Shown here: positions 1 through 10,694 of the stretch, one piece after another
Numbering within the stretch: position 1 is the stretch's first letter
How the letters are laid out: each line of letters opens with the position of its first letter
Origin: Ilumatobacteraceae bacterium
GTDB taxonomy: Bacteria > Actinomycetota > Acidimicrobiia > Acidimicrobiales > Ilumatobacteraceae
DNA: 40,599 bases
NCBI GenBank assembly: GCA_025463425.1
Contig: JAOBWQ010000330.1
Span: forward strand, 1-40,599
Direction: 5' to 3'
The notes under the pieces: generated by a model
Database searches by the model: none
Seen by the model: the letters and a program-made list of their open reading frames with translations, nothing else
Told to the model about the DNA's origin: nothing
Made by a program: the position numbers and the translations under genes

Positions 1-900
1 ATTTCGGAGTCGTGTCTGAATCGTTGGCTCGCGCTCGACGAGATCGAGACCGGTGACCGACCCGGCGTGACCAAGGCCGAGTCGGCCGAGACCCGCGAGT
101 TGAAGAAGCGGAACAAGATCCTCGAGGAGGAGAACCTGATCCTGCGGCGTGCGGCAGCGTTCTTCGCGAAGGAGATGCTCCCAAAATGATGTACCCGCTC
201 GTCGTCGAACTCGCCGCTGAAGGTGTTGCGGTGGTCACGACGTGTCGGGTCCTCGGGTTCTCTACGCAGGCGTTCTACAAATGGCGCAACCGCCCCTATT
301 CGGACTCGGAGTGGGACGATGCGCATCTGATCAACGCGCTCAAGGATCTCCATGCCGATGATCCCGAGTTCGGATACAGGTTCCTGCACGACGAGCTCGT
401 CGCCGGCGGCCACGAGGCCGGCCCGAACCGGGTGCAGCGTCTGTGTCGTGAGAACCAGGTGTGGTCGGTGTTCGCGAAGAAGAAGGGCTTGGGTCGCAAC
501 GTCGGGCCGCCGGTGCATGACGATCTCGTCAAACGCCACTTCAAGCTGACACACCCGATCAGGTCTGGCTGACCGATATCACCGACCACTGGACCAACGA
601 GGGCAAGCTCTACATGTGCGCCATCAAAAGACGTCTGCTCCGGACGCATCGTCGGCTACGCCATGTCCGATCGGATGACCTCGGCTCTGGCGGTGCGGGG
701 CGCTCGACAACGCCGTGATCGGCCGTGACTACCGCGGCACGATCGTTCATTCCGACAGGGGCAGCCAGGCCGGATTCAACCGGTCGTCGCAACACCGATC
801 TGAGGAGGTTGTTGATGGGCAGGCCAGCTGGATGGATGACGGGCTTGACGGGCCGTTCGCCAATGAAGTCGTCGGGGCGCCGGCGCACCGTCGCGAGATC
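1..900 (+). pseudogene. IS3-family transposase remnant (orfA 3' part plus frameshifted orfB)
   Basis: Frame 1 reads ...AETRELKKRNKILEEENLILRRAAAFFAKEMLPK* (OrfA C-terminus), overlapping orfB at 186 (MMYPLVVELAAEGVAVVTTCRVLGFSTQAFYKWRNRP...FGYRFLHDEL). The rve-like text continues in other frames (VWLTDITDHWTNEGKLYMCAIK; HSDRGSQ), so orfB is frameshifted. Confidence 0.85.
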
Positions 901-1405
901 GAGCGCGAGTCTGGAAGCGGGTCGCGACGGGAAATCACGAGCGAGGCGGCTGCGGAGGCTGTGGGTGTGTCATCCGCGGTCGGGAGCCGATGGTTCCGCC
1001 ATGGTGGAGGAATGCCACCGATGGATCTGAACCCGGGAACGGACCGCTACTTGTCGTTTGCCGAGCGCGAGGAGATAGCGCTGTTGCGCGCCCAGGGCGG
1101 TGGGGTGAGATCGATCGCCCGCGAGATCGGCCAGGTCGCCGTCGACGGTGTCGCGCGAGCTGCGCCGCAACGCTGCGACTCGTGGCGGCAAGCTCGAGTA
1201 TCGGGCGTCGGTCGCGCAATGGAAAGCAGACCTTGTCGCGCAGCGGCCGAAGGCGTGCAAGCTGGTTGAGAACCCACAGTTGCGTGAATACGTGCAGGAC
1301 CGTTTGTCGGGTGTCGTGCGCGGCGCGGACGGTGACATCGTTGGTCCGACAGCGCCGGTGTGGATTGGTCGGAACAAGCCGCATCGAGGTGATCGCCGTT
1401 GGGTT
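890..1405 (+). pseudogene. IS30-family transposase N-terminal remnant, frameshifted and truncated
   Basis: RYLSFAEREEIALLRAQGGGVRSIAREIG in one frame continues as SRELRRNAATRGGKLEYRASVAQWKADLVAQRPK...NPQLREYVQDRLSGVV in another. The catalytic region is absent. Confidence 0.8.
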
Positions 1406-1845
1406 CGAGGGTGGAGCTGCTGCACCGGCACTCCCACCAACAACATCTCTTGCCGAAGCTCTCAAAGCTCCTCACGATGCCCGTCGCGGACCAGCGACGC
1501 AAGACGGCGCAGCTGAAACAGCGGCAGACCCGACTGAACGAAGCGGACCAAGCCCTGGCCATTGTCGCGTACCGCACGAGTGGATCAATCAATGTCGTCG
1601 CTCGAGAGTTCGGCATCAACCGTCGTACAGCGGCAAACATCCTCGAGCGGCACAGCCTCGACCGTTACTACAACGTCCTCACCGCCGAGCACATCCGAGA
1701 AGCGGCCACGCTGTATCGAGATGGTTGGTCCCTCGCCAAGCTCGGTCAGCACCTCGGCGTGGACGCCGGCACGGTGCGCAGAGCACTCCGCAAGGCCGGC
1801 GTCACGATGCGCCCGGTCGGAACGAACCAGTGGACTGGTGGCTAG
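1399..1845 (+). CDS. Helix-turn-helix protein (recombinase/transposase-associated type)
   Basis: 148 aa ORF with two HTH-like segments (INVVAREFGINRRTAANILERH and WSLAKLGQHLGVDAGTVRRALRKAGVTMRP). Confidence 0.5.
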   Translation: MGSRVELLHRHSHQQHLLPKLSKLLTMPVADQRRKTAQLKQRQTRLNEADQALAIVAYRTSGSINVVAREFGINRRTAANILERHSLDRYYNVLTAEHIREAATLYRDGWSLAKLGQHLGVDAGTVRRALRKAGVTMRPVGTNQWTGG

Positions 1846-2150
1846 GCAGCCCCGGTGTTGTCACGATTGCCATCCAACGGTTCAGCAGCTGACTCTGTCA
1901 GCACTTCATCCCAGACCCGCTCGACGCCGATGCGGGTCACTGCAGAAGACCTTCTCGTTCGAGAAGCACCAACTGCATCGGCCACTGACTTCCGCCAGCC
2001 GCAGTTCAGCGAAACGCTGAACGTCGACTCGTTCTGGCTCGACACCATTATCACACTGATACTGCAGGCACGGATCGACGAGATCGGACTACGAGGTCCG
2101 GCCTACCTCGAGGGTCTGAAACTCTTACCGTCTGTGATGGGTTGCTTGCG

Positions 2151-4907
2151 CTATCGAAGCCCACCTGCAGCAGTGACTTCGCCAGCCGATGACGCGGACG
2201 GGTGTTGAGCCAACAGCGCAACGGCTGCCTCGGCCGTGAGCGGTCTCGAAAACAAAAAGCCCTGGCCGAGTTCGCAATGTTGGTCGCGGAGGACGTCCCG
2301 CTGGATGCCAACCTCGATGCCTTCCGCGACCGTTTCCATACGTAGTGTTTTTGCGAGGTCTAGGAGGCCGCGGACGATGTCCGGCATGTGTTCGTCTTCG
2401 GTGATGGTGTTGATGAAGGAGCGGTCGATCTTCAAGATATCGATCGGAAATTGGCGCAGGTAGCTCAGCGAGGAGTAGCCGGTGCCGAAGTCGTCGATCG
2501 CCAACTTGATGTCAAGTTCGCGCAGCTGTCGGAGGCGGGAGGCTGCCATTGCGGCGTCTTGAATCAGTGAGGTTTCAGTGATCTCGAGCACGAGGGATCC
2601 GGGCCGCAGCCGTGAGGTGCGGAGCGCCTCGCGGACGTGTCCGAAGAGCGTGTCGGAGGCAATTTGGCGGCCACTGATGTTAACCGCGATGGAGAGAGCG
2701 CGGTCGGGGTAATCACGCTGCCACTTGGCTGCGGTGGTGCATGCTTGGAGTAGTACCCATTGGCCGATCTCGATGATCGATCCGTTCGCTTCAGCGATCG
2801 GGATGAACTCGTCTGGGCCTACGAGACCTCGGGTCGGGTGGTTCCATCGCAGCAGGGCCTCGAAGCCGACCAGCTCGTCCGTTTCGAGATCGACGACCGG
2901 CTGATAGGCGAGTTCGAATTGGCCGTCGTCGAGTGCGCCGGCCAGGTCGCTCTCAAGCTCACGTCGTTGGATCGCGGCGCTACGCATTTCAGGATCGAAG
3001 AGAGCCCATTTGGCTTTGCCTGATGTCTTGGCTTGATACATCGCGACGTCTGCGTCACGAAGGATTGATGTCGCAGTCGACCTGTCCTCACCTACGGCAA
3101 CGCCGATGCTCGCCGATAGTGCGATGCTCTGCCCGAACCATTCGACTGCGTGGGCGAACGAGTCGAGGATGCGGTCAGCTATTGCGGCGGCTTCGTCCAG
3201 CGGTGGGTTGCATTGTTCGAGCAAGATCGCGAACTCGTCCCCTCCGAGGCGGGCGACGGTGTCGCCGGTGCGGACGGCTGCCAGCAACCGCGCGGAGATC
3301 TCGCTCAGCACGTGGTCGCCGGCGTCGTGGCCGTAACTGTCGTTGACCATCTTGAAGCCGTCGACGTCCACGTACACGAGCGCGACGTCCGTGCCGGATC
3401 GCGCCGAGCGTTGAAAGGCGTGAGCGACCCGATCGTGGAAGAGTGAACGGTTCGCGAGCCCGGTGAGAGCGTCGTGGAATGCGAGTTGGGTCAGCTCGGC
3501 CTCGGCGCGCTTGCGATCCGTGATGTCGTGGATGTTGATGATCACGCCACCGATGTTCAAATCCGCGGCAGGGTTCACGGCACGCAAACTGAACCAACGA
3601 ATGGAACCGTCGGCCAATTGCGTCCTGAACTCGCTGTCGGCAACGACGCCTTCGGTGGTCCGTATCCAATCGAGGGAGGCCCGCATTCGTGCTCGTTCGA
3701 GTGGTTCGACGAATTCCATCACGTCCGCGCCTACGGTACCCGCGCCCTGTTTGCCGAGCATCTCGACGAGTTGGGGTGCTTCGTTGGTGACTCTGCCATC
3801 GACATCTACGACGATCACGGCGTCTGCGGAGTTGCCGGCTAGTGAGCGCCAATAGATCTCGCGACGGCGCATCTCGGCGTCCTGCACCAAACGGGCGTTG
3901 ACCAGCCGCAACTCTCGGAAGAATGCCAAAACGATCAGCCCGGCGGTCACGGCGAAAAGAGGAATTGGATTCGGATCAGATCCGTGCGCAGTTGACCACA
4001 GTTCAACGATGCCGGGTACCAGCAGAGGGGCGAGACTCATCAGAACACGCCCTCGCGGCAACACTCGCGGCGTCACGACCGGGCGATTCGGCGACTTCAG
4101 AGAAACAGCGACGGCCATGAGTGCAGCACCGCCCATCCACCCTAGATCCATCCACGTCGACTTGGCCGCCGCATCGCTGAACAACAACGCCGCGAAATCC
4201 GACGCCAGCCAGGCACCGATCCCGAACAGCATCGCGAACCCCGGCAAGCTCCACAGCCGACGGCTCAGCAGCGCCTTGACCACAACGGCGAGCAGGGCGG
4301 CATCGAGCACCGGATAGGCCGCCCACACGAGATGAACCAATGTCGACACCGACTGATCCGCGAAGATGGCACTCACGTCGGCAGTGATCCAGACCCCGGC
4401 GATCGCCAGGATCACAAACGATCCCATATCGATCAGAGCGTCGACATCGAACGTGCGCCTGCCGGGCCGCAGACCCAGCCGTGCGATCAATCCGGCGGCG
4501 AGAGCAACGTACGACGCCAAGTAGAAGACATCCGCGATCGACACGTCCGGGGGCGCACCGTTCACGTGCGAGACCACCATGTAGCACGCGTCTCCTACGC
4601 CGGACAGGAGCAGCGCAACGGCTATCAGCTGATCACCAGCGCGAGTCCACAGGTTCCTACGTGTAGCGAACCATGCGAGGCAGCCGGCGCCGACCGTCAC
4701 GGCGAGATACGAGAACTCGCCCGCGAGGCCGGACGGTCGCGCCACATGAAGCCCGCCGAGAGCCACCAGCGCAGCAAAGGCGCCCAGCGCGACTCGTCCG
4801 CTGCTGCCGTGGTCAGCCACGTGGTGGTCCCTGTGCTTGGCGCGCTTCAGACGAGGCGAACCTCCATCATCCGGTGCGAAGCGATTCATGAAACGACGAG
4901 ATGGCAC
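2151..4907 (-). CDS. Multi-TM sensor with PAS, GGDEF and EAL domains (diguanylate cyclase/phosphodiesterase)
   Basis: 918 aa. Hydrophobic N-terminal region, then PAS-like text, RLGGDEFAILLEQC (GGDEF), GFEALLRWNHPTRG (EAL) and DDFGTGYSSLSYL. Confidence 0.93.
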   Translation of the reverse strand: MPSRRFMNRFAPDDGGSPRLKRAKHRDHHVADHGSSGRVALGAFAALVALGGLHVARPSGLAGEFSYLAVTVGAGCLAWFATRRNLWTRAGDQLIAVALLLSGVGDACYMVVSHVNGAPPDVSIADVFYLASYVALAAGLIARLGLRPGRRTFDVDALIDMGSFVILAIAGVWITADVSAIFADQSVSTLVHLVWAAYPVLDAALLAVVVKALLSRRLWSLPGFAMLFGIGAWLASDFAALLFSDAAAKSTWMDLGWMGGAALMAVAVSLKSPNRPVVTPRVLPRGRVLMSLAPLLVPGIVELWSTAHGSDPNPIPLFAVTAGLIVLAFFRELRLVNARLVQDAEMRRREIYWRSLAGNSADAVIVVDVDGRVTNEAPQLVEMLGKQGAGTVGADVMEFVEPLERARMRASLDWIRTTEGVVADSEFRTQLADGSIRWFSLRAVNPAADLNIGGVIINIHDITDRKRAEAELTQLAFHDALTGLANRSLFHDRVAHAFQRSARSGTDVALVYVDVDGFKMVNDSYGHDAGDHVLSEISARLLAAVRTGDTVARLGGDEFAILLEQCNPPLDEAAAIADRILDSFAHAVEWFGQSIALSASIGVAVGEDRSTATSILRDADVAMYQAKTSGKAKWALFDPEMRSAAIQRRELESDLAGALDDGQFELAYQPVVDLETDELVGFEALLRWNHPTRGLVGPDEFIPIAEANGSIIEIGQWVLLQACTTAAKWQRDYPDRALSIAVNISGRQIASDTLFGHVREALRTSRLRPGSLVLEITETSLIQDAAMAASRLRQLRELDIKLAIDDFGTGYSSLSYLRQFPIDILKIDRSFINTITEDEHMPDIVRGLLDLAKTLRMETVAEGIEVGIQRDVLRDQHCELGQGFLFSRPLTAEAAVALLAQHPSASSAGEVTAAGGLR

Positions 4908-5055
4908 ACACCAATATCGACGAACAAGACCTGAACTTGACTGTCAGGAGCGGGGTACGTGAAGCGCCCTTGCATTTGATGAGTCCTCGGTTTGGGTTGC
5001 AATTTCGTGCTGTTCGAGACACATGAGGAGAGCGCGACATACCGAGGAGTTATCC

Positions 5056-5150
5056 GCCTAGAGTTCCCTCGCAGGATTCTTGATCTGCTCAACGCCGCAA
5101 AGTCGCGGACCTCGCTGCCGATCTGGGAGTGACGGATCATCGATCCACCA
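5056..5150 (+). pseudogene. Short transposase OrfA relic
   Basis: EFPRRILDLLNAAK in one frame and RRKVADLAADLGVTD in the next resemble the N-terminal HTH of IS3-type OrfA. It is frameshifted and truncated. Confidence 0.4.
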
Positions 5151-5261
5151 GTGGAGTCGTGAGCACCCGCTGTTCGTCGATCGAAACTCGTTTCCGCGGC
5201 GGGGTCGCTCGCTGCTCCGCGAACAACCTTTCGCGCCCGTGACTGAACCACGATCGGTGTG

Positions 5262-7775
5262 TCAGGTCAGCCCACGACCCGCGGAGTTTGACAGTCCCTG
5301 CTCTGTCAGCCATCCGCTGAGCGCAGTTGCGGGGAGGGGACGGCTCCACAGGTACCCCTGTGCGAATGGGCACCGGGCTTCGTTGAGCGTCTCGAGCTGA
5401 GCGGCGGTCTCGACTCCTTCTGCGACAACGCGTAGCTTCAAGGTCTCGCCAAGCATGGTGATTGCCTCGACGAGCGGGCGGTCGTCGAAGCGAGTGCCTA
5501 GATCGGAGACGAATGATCGGTCGATCTTGAGGACATCGACCGGCAGTCTCTTGAGGTAGGCGAGGGACGAGTACCCGGTCCCGAAGTCGTCGATCGCGAG
5601 GTGTATGCCTGTCTCTCTCAGGGTTCTGAGGCTGCGGATGGAGCGTTCGATATCACCCATGATCGACGTCTCGGTGATTTCGAGAGTCAGTTTCGATGCT
5701 GGGATGCGAGCGCCTTGGAGCGCAGACTCGACAGCTCGGTTCAGCGAGGAGCTAAGAATTTGTCCGGTGGCTATGTTCACCGCCATGCCGGCGTCGGCGA
5801 GAGCGAAGTCCTGCTGCCAGACACCGAGTTGATGTACGGCGCTATCGAGGACCCATTCGCCGATCGGAATGATGAGACCCGTTTCTTCTGCGAGTGGAAT
5901 GAACTCGTCGGGACTGACCACGCCGCGCGCGGGGTGGTTCCAGCGAATGAGAGCTTCAAAGCCGGCAACCCTGAGGGCCGGAAGGGCGAGGATTGGTTGG
6001 TAGTACACCTCCAACTCGTCGCGGTCGAGTGCGTGACGAAGTTCGCCTTCGAGGTCGAGCCGGGACCGCGCACGTTCCCGGAGCACCCGATCGAACAAGC
6101 AGCTCTGCGCGCGTCCGTTCTCCTTGGCCTTGTACATCGCAGCGTCCGCATCGCGAAGCAACGTCTCGCTCGTGTCGGTCGGGCTCGCGTAAGCGATCCC
6201 AATGCTCGCGGAGAGGTGGAGCTCGAGGCCGTCCAGTACAAATGGCGCCCGGAAGACGTCCAGCACACGGTCCGCGGTGGCGTCCGGTGCAGCATCTGGC
6301 TGTCTGGGGTGCACGATTACGAATTCGTCCCCGCCGAATCTTGCAATGAAGGCGTCTGGAAGATGTCGGACGAGGCGCCGGGTCACGGCGCGCAGTACTT
6401 GGTCGCCGACCACGTGGCCGATGCCGTCATTGACGACCTTGAACCGATCGATGTCGACGAAAAGCACGTCGATTTCCGTTCGGTCCTTTCGGGCTCCGGT
6501 GAGGAGTACGTCGAGGTGCTTGACCAAATGGACCTTGTTCGGGAGCCCGGTCAGATCATCGTGCGTTGCGCGCCTAGCCAGTTCGTCCTCGGTGACCTTT
6601 CGGTCAGTTATGTCCGTCGTGACGCCCACAACGGCTAGAAAGGTGCCGTCGTCGTCGAACACCGGAGTCGACGTCGCGATGACGGGAATCACAGTGCCGT
6701 CACGTCGGCGGACACGAAAATCTCCCGTCCAGGACAGGCCGGCTGCGACTCGCTCAGCGAGATCGTCGGAAGCAGCCGTGCTGTCGACCGGCGCCACGAG
6801 GTCGGCGACGAAGCGCCCGAGCGCTTCCGTTTGGGTCCAGCCATACATGTGTGTGGCCGCTTGATTCCAGAATGCGATCCGACCCCGAGCGTCGGTGGCG
6901 ATGATCGCTTGACCGGCAGCGTCAAGTAGGCGGGCTTGGAATATTACGGCCCGTTCGGCGGCCTTGCGAGCGGTCACGTCACGAAAGTTGACGATGATGC
7001 CGCAGACCTCGGGCGAATTGAGATGATTGGTCATGCTGAACTCGAACCATCTTGCGCCGACGCGTGTTCGGATCAGCAGATCGCTCGACCGGGTAGCACC
7101 CGGATGTCCACGGACGGCCTTGAACATCCCTACCAGCACCGCCCGGTCCGCATCAGGCAAGGTCTCAAACGGAATAAGCTTCGCCGCGGTTTCAGACTCG
7201 CTCTCCAACGGTGTGTACGCCTCGATGACAGCACCCTGGGCGTCCAGAATGCGGTAGCCGTCGACCGATTTCAACATCACCAAGTCACGGCGCCGCCCAG
7301 CCACACCAAGCTGCCGTTCCGCTTCGACGCGATCCGTCACGTCCCGCAACGTCGAGACCACGGCATACGGTTCAAGCTCGGCGCCGCGGATCAACGGGCG
7401 CACATCCATCTCGAGCCAATGAATGGTTCCGGCGAGCCTCTCGACGCCCAGAACATGCCCTGACGACCCACGACCAGTCTGTATGCAGTGCCGCCCCGGG
7501 CGATCCGTGATGTCGAGCGGTTTGCCATCGACATCGACGGCGTACCACGCCACAGACGCCAGATTCGCACCTCGCAAATCAACCATTGGTATCCCCAGCA
7601 ACTCCGCTGCCGCAGCATTGACTTCGAGCACGACGCCACGTCGGTCCTGCACCAAAACACCGACCGTTACAGCATCGAGCACGCGCTCGTCGTCCGACAA
7701 TTCCTGACGAACGCCGACCACCATATTCGCACTAGGGCGTACGCTTCGCGCCCCATGAACCAGTCTCGAAGTCAC
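5262..7775 (-). CDS. PAS-GGDEF-EAL protein (diguanylate cyclase/phosphodiesterase)
   Basis: 837 aa. Several PAS-like segments, RFGGDEFVIVHPRQ, GFEALIRWNHPARG and DDFGTGYSSLAYLKRLPVDVLKIDRSF. The start may be internal (MVVGVRQ). Confidence 0.93.
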   Translation of the reverse strand: MTSRLVHGARSVRPSANMVVGVRQELSDDERVLDAVTVGVLVQDRRGVVLEVNAAAAELLGIPMVDLRGANLASVAWYAVDVDGKPLDITDRPGRHCIQTGRGSSGHVLGVERLAGTIHWLEMDVRPLIRGAELEPYAVVSTLRDVTDRVEAERQLGVAGRRRDLVMLKSVDGYRILDAQGAVIEAYTPLESESETAAKLIPFETLPDADRAVLVGMFKAVRGHPGATRSSDLLIRTRVGARWFEFSMTNHLNSPEVCGIIVNFRDVTARKAAERAVIFQARLLDAAGQAIIATDARGRIAFWNQAATHMYGWTQTEALGRFVADLVAPVDSTAASDDLAERVAAGLSWTGDFRVRRRDGTVIPVIATSTPVFDDDGTFLAVVGVTTDITDRKVTEDELARRATHDDLTGLPNKVHLVKHLDVLLTGARKDRTEIDVLFVDIDRFKVVNDGIGHVVGDQVLRAVTRRLVRHLPDAFIARFGGDEFVIVHPRQPDAAPDATADRVLDVFRAPFVLDGLELHLSASIGIAYASPTDTSETLLRDADAAMYKAKENGRAQSCLFDRVLRERARSRLDLEGELRHALDRDELEVYYQPILALPALRVAGFEALIRWNHPARGVVSPDEFIPLAEETGLIIPIGEWVLDSAVHQLGVWQQDFALADAGMAVNIATGQILSSSLNRAVESALQGARIPASKLTLEITETSIMGDIERSIRSLRTLRETGIHLAIDDFGTGYSSLAYLKRLPVDVLKIDRSFVSDLGTRFDDRPLVEAITMLGETLKLRVVAEGVETAAQLETLNEARCPFAQGYLWSRPLPATALSGWLTEQGLSNSAGRGLT

Positions 7776-7946
7776 CAGACTTGCACGCGAACACGAAGCA
7801 TCACACTAGATATCGGCAGGACTGCCAACAGCTGAAGGGGTTTGCAAGCGCACGCGTGGTACACCCTCGCTATGCGGACGGCTCCGGGAGGCGTCCGCGG
7901 GTCCCACGCATTCTTCGCCGTACGTCGGTGCGTGAGGCACGGCGAT

Positions 7947-7979
7947 GCTGCTGCACCGGTACTCCCACCAACAACATCT
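7947..7979 (+). repeat. 33-bp dispersed repeat, second copy of 1416-1448 (one mismatch)
   Basis: gctgctgcaccgg[c/t]actcccaccaacaacatct is present at both positions. Confidence 0.8.
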
Positions 7980-8338
7980 GCTCAAGCCTCTCGGGTTAAC
8001 CGCCTCGCAGCTCACGAGCGTCAAGCCCTAGCCGAAGATCCACTGCTCCCGCTCGAAGAAGGACTGTCACTCGATTCGCGACCCTTGTTCTGACCGAGCT
8101 TGAGTCGTTCAGCATCAAGTAGACGTCATCACTCAGCAGGCGCTCAATTCGGCGAGTGCTGCCTTGCGACCGGCGAGCAACGCGATGTCCTCCTCTGTGA
8201 GCGCGACATCACTCTGTAGTAGGCCAGCACCACCCCCGCGGGCGTGTCGAGACGCTGGCGACGGTCCGACGACCGGTCATAGCAACTGTATTTGAGCCGC
8301 CACGCGACGTCCTCAAAAAGGCGCGACTTGCTCTTGTC

Positions 8339-8773
8339 GTGGACATCGCTGGCAGCTACTCTGGCGGCTTCCAACCAGAAGGGAAAGCTGCTGAAGGAAC
8401 GGTCGCCGCGTTGGTACTCCCGTCATGGGCAGACACATACCACCGCTTTCCCGCGATCGAGACTGACCGCCACCGTCGACGACTCAGAGAGGTCGCAGTT
8501 TTCATTGGAAGTGCGCTTATTGGCTACCTTTCGATCCTGGGGCTCGTCCTCGTTGCAGGGAGACGATCGGGGGCCTTCTCGGATCTCCCCCGAGGACAGC
8601 CAACGGTCGAGGCTCTCGCTGCCGGCGCCCTTCACGCAGTGTCCGGCACACTTGCGCCAAGTGTGGCTCAGGGATCTGCGGTAGGGAGCGCCGTCTCGGC
8701 GCTGGTGTGGGCCTGGTACACCTCTTTCGTCCTCGTGCTTCCTCAGCTTGGAGGAAGATTGTGGGGAAAATAG
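8339..8773 (+). CDS. Hypothetical membrane protein
   Basis: 144 aa ORF with a hydrophobic segment (VAVFIGSALIGYLSILGLVLVAG). No recognised family; start uncertain. Confidence 0.35.
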   Translation: MDIAGSYSGGFQPEGKAAEGTVAALVLPSWADTYHRFPAIETDRHRRRLREVAVFIGSALIGYLSILGLVLVAGRRSGAFSDLPRGQPTVEALAAGALHAVSGTLAPSVAQGSAVGSAVSALVWAWYTSFVLVLPQLGGRLWGK

Positions 8774-9063
8774 GCCCGCCGTCCTGTTGAGTTAAAGCGA
8801 CTGTGGGCCGATCTACGAGGTCGCTCGTGGATTGCGACACCCGTTGGGCAACATCGCCGCCGCCCTCGAACGGTGAGGCGTCCAGCACCGCTAGAACGGC
8901 CTGGGGAACAGCGCCCCGTGGTCTTCGGAGCTCTCGCCAATCAAAAACGTGTTTGCACGCTCACCGCCAGCCTCGACCTTTTGCTTTGTTCACGGCCACA
9001 CTAAGGACGAGGTGAAGGGGCCTGAGACGGGATCTCAACTTGGGGATTAGGCTTCGCCTCCAC

Positions 9064-10044
9064 ATGAGAATTTGTGTCGCTACCATCTTGGGTGCTGGAG
9101 CCGTCCTCGTGACGAGCTGTTCGTCGGGGTCGGGCTTGAAAGCGAGTCGTTCCGAAAACGAGTCGACAGCCATCACATCATCGGCGACCGGAGTGGCCGG
9201 GTCGTCGAACACTGCGAGTGATCAGACTGCGTCAACCCCGTCGCCGGACAACTTGGCTATCGCCTTCACATCGGAGCGCGACGGCAACCAAGAGATCTAT
9301 GCGATGAATGCCGACGGCACCGATCAGACTCGCCTCACCCATAACTCAGCACGTGACTTCACGCCTGCTTGGTCGCCAGACGGCACCCAGATCGTCTTCA
9401 CATCGGACCGTGACGGTTACGACAATCTCTACGTAATGAATGCCGACGGCACTGGGCAGATGGCACTGACCGATACTGGCGATGACACCGGCGGAAGTTG
9501 GTCGCCCAGCGGCACGAGAATCGCATTCGCTTCGTCTCGTGGCGGTCGGTCGGCCATCTGGGTGATCAATGCCGATGGTAGTGGCGCGACTAGTACGTCG
9601 AGTTCCAACGGCGACGATCCGGCCTGGTCGCCGGACGGAACGAAGATCGCCTACAACGACTACCACGATTCCATGAACCAGATCGCCGTGATCAACGCCA
9701 CAGGTCTTGATCCTCCTACTGTGCTCACTGCCGAAGGCGAAAACCAAGACGCGGCATGGTCGCCGGACGGCAAGCAACTCGCCTTCGACTCCGACCGTCG
9801 CGGCAACGTTGACATCTACGTGATGAACAATGATGGCACCGCGCAGACACCGCTCAGCAAGGCTTCCGAGGACGAGTTCTACCCGGCATGGTCGCCTGAC
9901 GGCAGTAAGATTGTCTTTGGCGCGGTGCAGGACGGGAAGAACTACATTCTCGTGATGAATGCTGACGGCAGCGGAAGATCGACGCTCACTAGGTCTGGAG
10001 ACGACTACAACGCTGAATGGCGGCCCGCCGCTCAAGCACCCTGA
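9064..10044 (+). CDS. TolB-like beta-propeller lipoprotein
   Basis: Lipobox-like signal ([19 protein letters not shown]) followed by repeated Y/V-MNADGTxQ...[11 protein letters not shown] blades. Confidence 0.88.
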   Translation: MRICVATILGAGAVLVTSCSSGSGLKASRSENESTAITSSATGVAGSSNTASDQTASTPSPDNLAIAFTSERDGNQEIYAMNADGTDQTRLTHNSARDFTPAWSPDGTQIVFTSDRDGYDNLYVMNADGTGQMALTDTGDDTGGSWSPSGTRIAFASSRGGRSAIWVINADGSGATSTSSSNGDDPAWSPDGTKIAYNDYHDSMNQIAVINATGLDPPTVLTAEGENQDAAWSPDGKQLAFDSDRRGNVDIYVMNNDGTAQTPLSKASEDEFYPAWSPDGSKIVFGAVQDGKNYILVMNADGSGRSTLTRSGDDYNAEWRPAAQAP

Positions 10045-10054
10045 CGCCGGGCAA

Positions 10055-10300
10055 GCACAGCACAGCCTCTTCGCCAGCGACAATACGCCGACATGCTGAA
10101 CGTTCTCGACCGGCACCGTTGGCGCACGCGCGCCGAGCTGACATCGCGGATCGTGAACTGGGTCGAGCGGACCTACCATCGACGCCGACGGCAGGCACGA
10201 CTCGCCAAACTCACACCCATCGAGTTCGAACTCGTCTTCAACACACAGGCCACAGCCGCCTGAACCTCCACAACCCCACTGTCAACCAAACTGGGGGCAG
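10055..10300 (+). pseudogene. IS3-family transposase C-terminal remnant with probable element end
   Basis: 10093-10263 encodes MLNVLDRHRWRTRAELTSRIVNWVERTYHRRRRQARLAKLTPIEFELVFNTQATAA*, which resembles an IS3 OrfB C-terminus. It is followed by ctgtcaaccaaactgggggcagaccc, resembling an IS3 terminal repeat. Confidence 0.75.
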
Positions 10301-10694
10301 ACCCATCCATCCTCGTTTCCAAGGTAAGGAGACTCCGCGGATCCCAGGCGATTCACCGATCCAAACTTGCCGTTGGTCCCACACGGCCGTCGCGTACGTC
10401 TCGCTGGCGCCGATGAGTGTCGCACGCAGCCCGACGTTGTCTCTGCCGGCACGGGTGTACATCAACCGCCACAGCGTGATGGGCACGAATGCCGAGCCGC
10501 TCGGATCCGCTGCCGCAGTGATGTACAGGCCTCCGCCGCCCGATCGCGACCGCCACCACAGCACCGATCGCGGCCCGGCGGGTTCAAACCGATGCTGCAC
10601 TCGAACCCACGCTCATGTCGCACCTGCTTTGCCACAGCGGCACGTTGCTGCATGTGTGCCGCACCGATCCCAAGCGGCAGGTCTTGACCGGCAG

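Noticed and set aside
10300-10690. Possible degraded minus-strand gene (10238-10600)
   Set aside because: No recognisable domain, no convincing start, and located next to an IS remnant. Not enough support to call.
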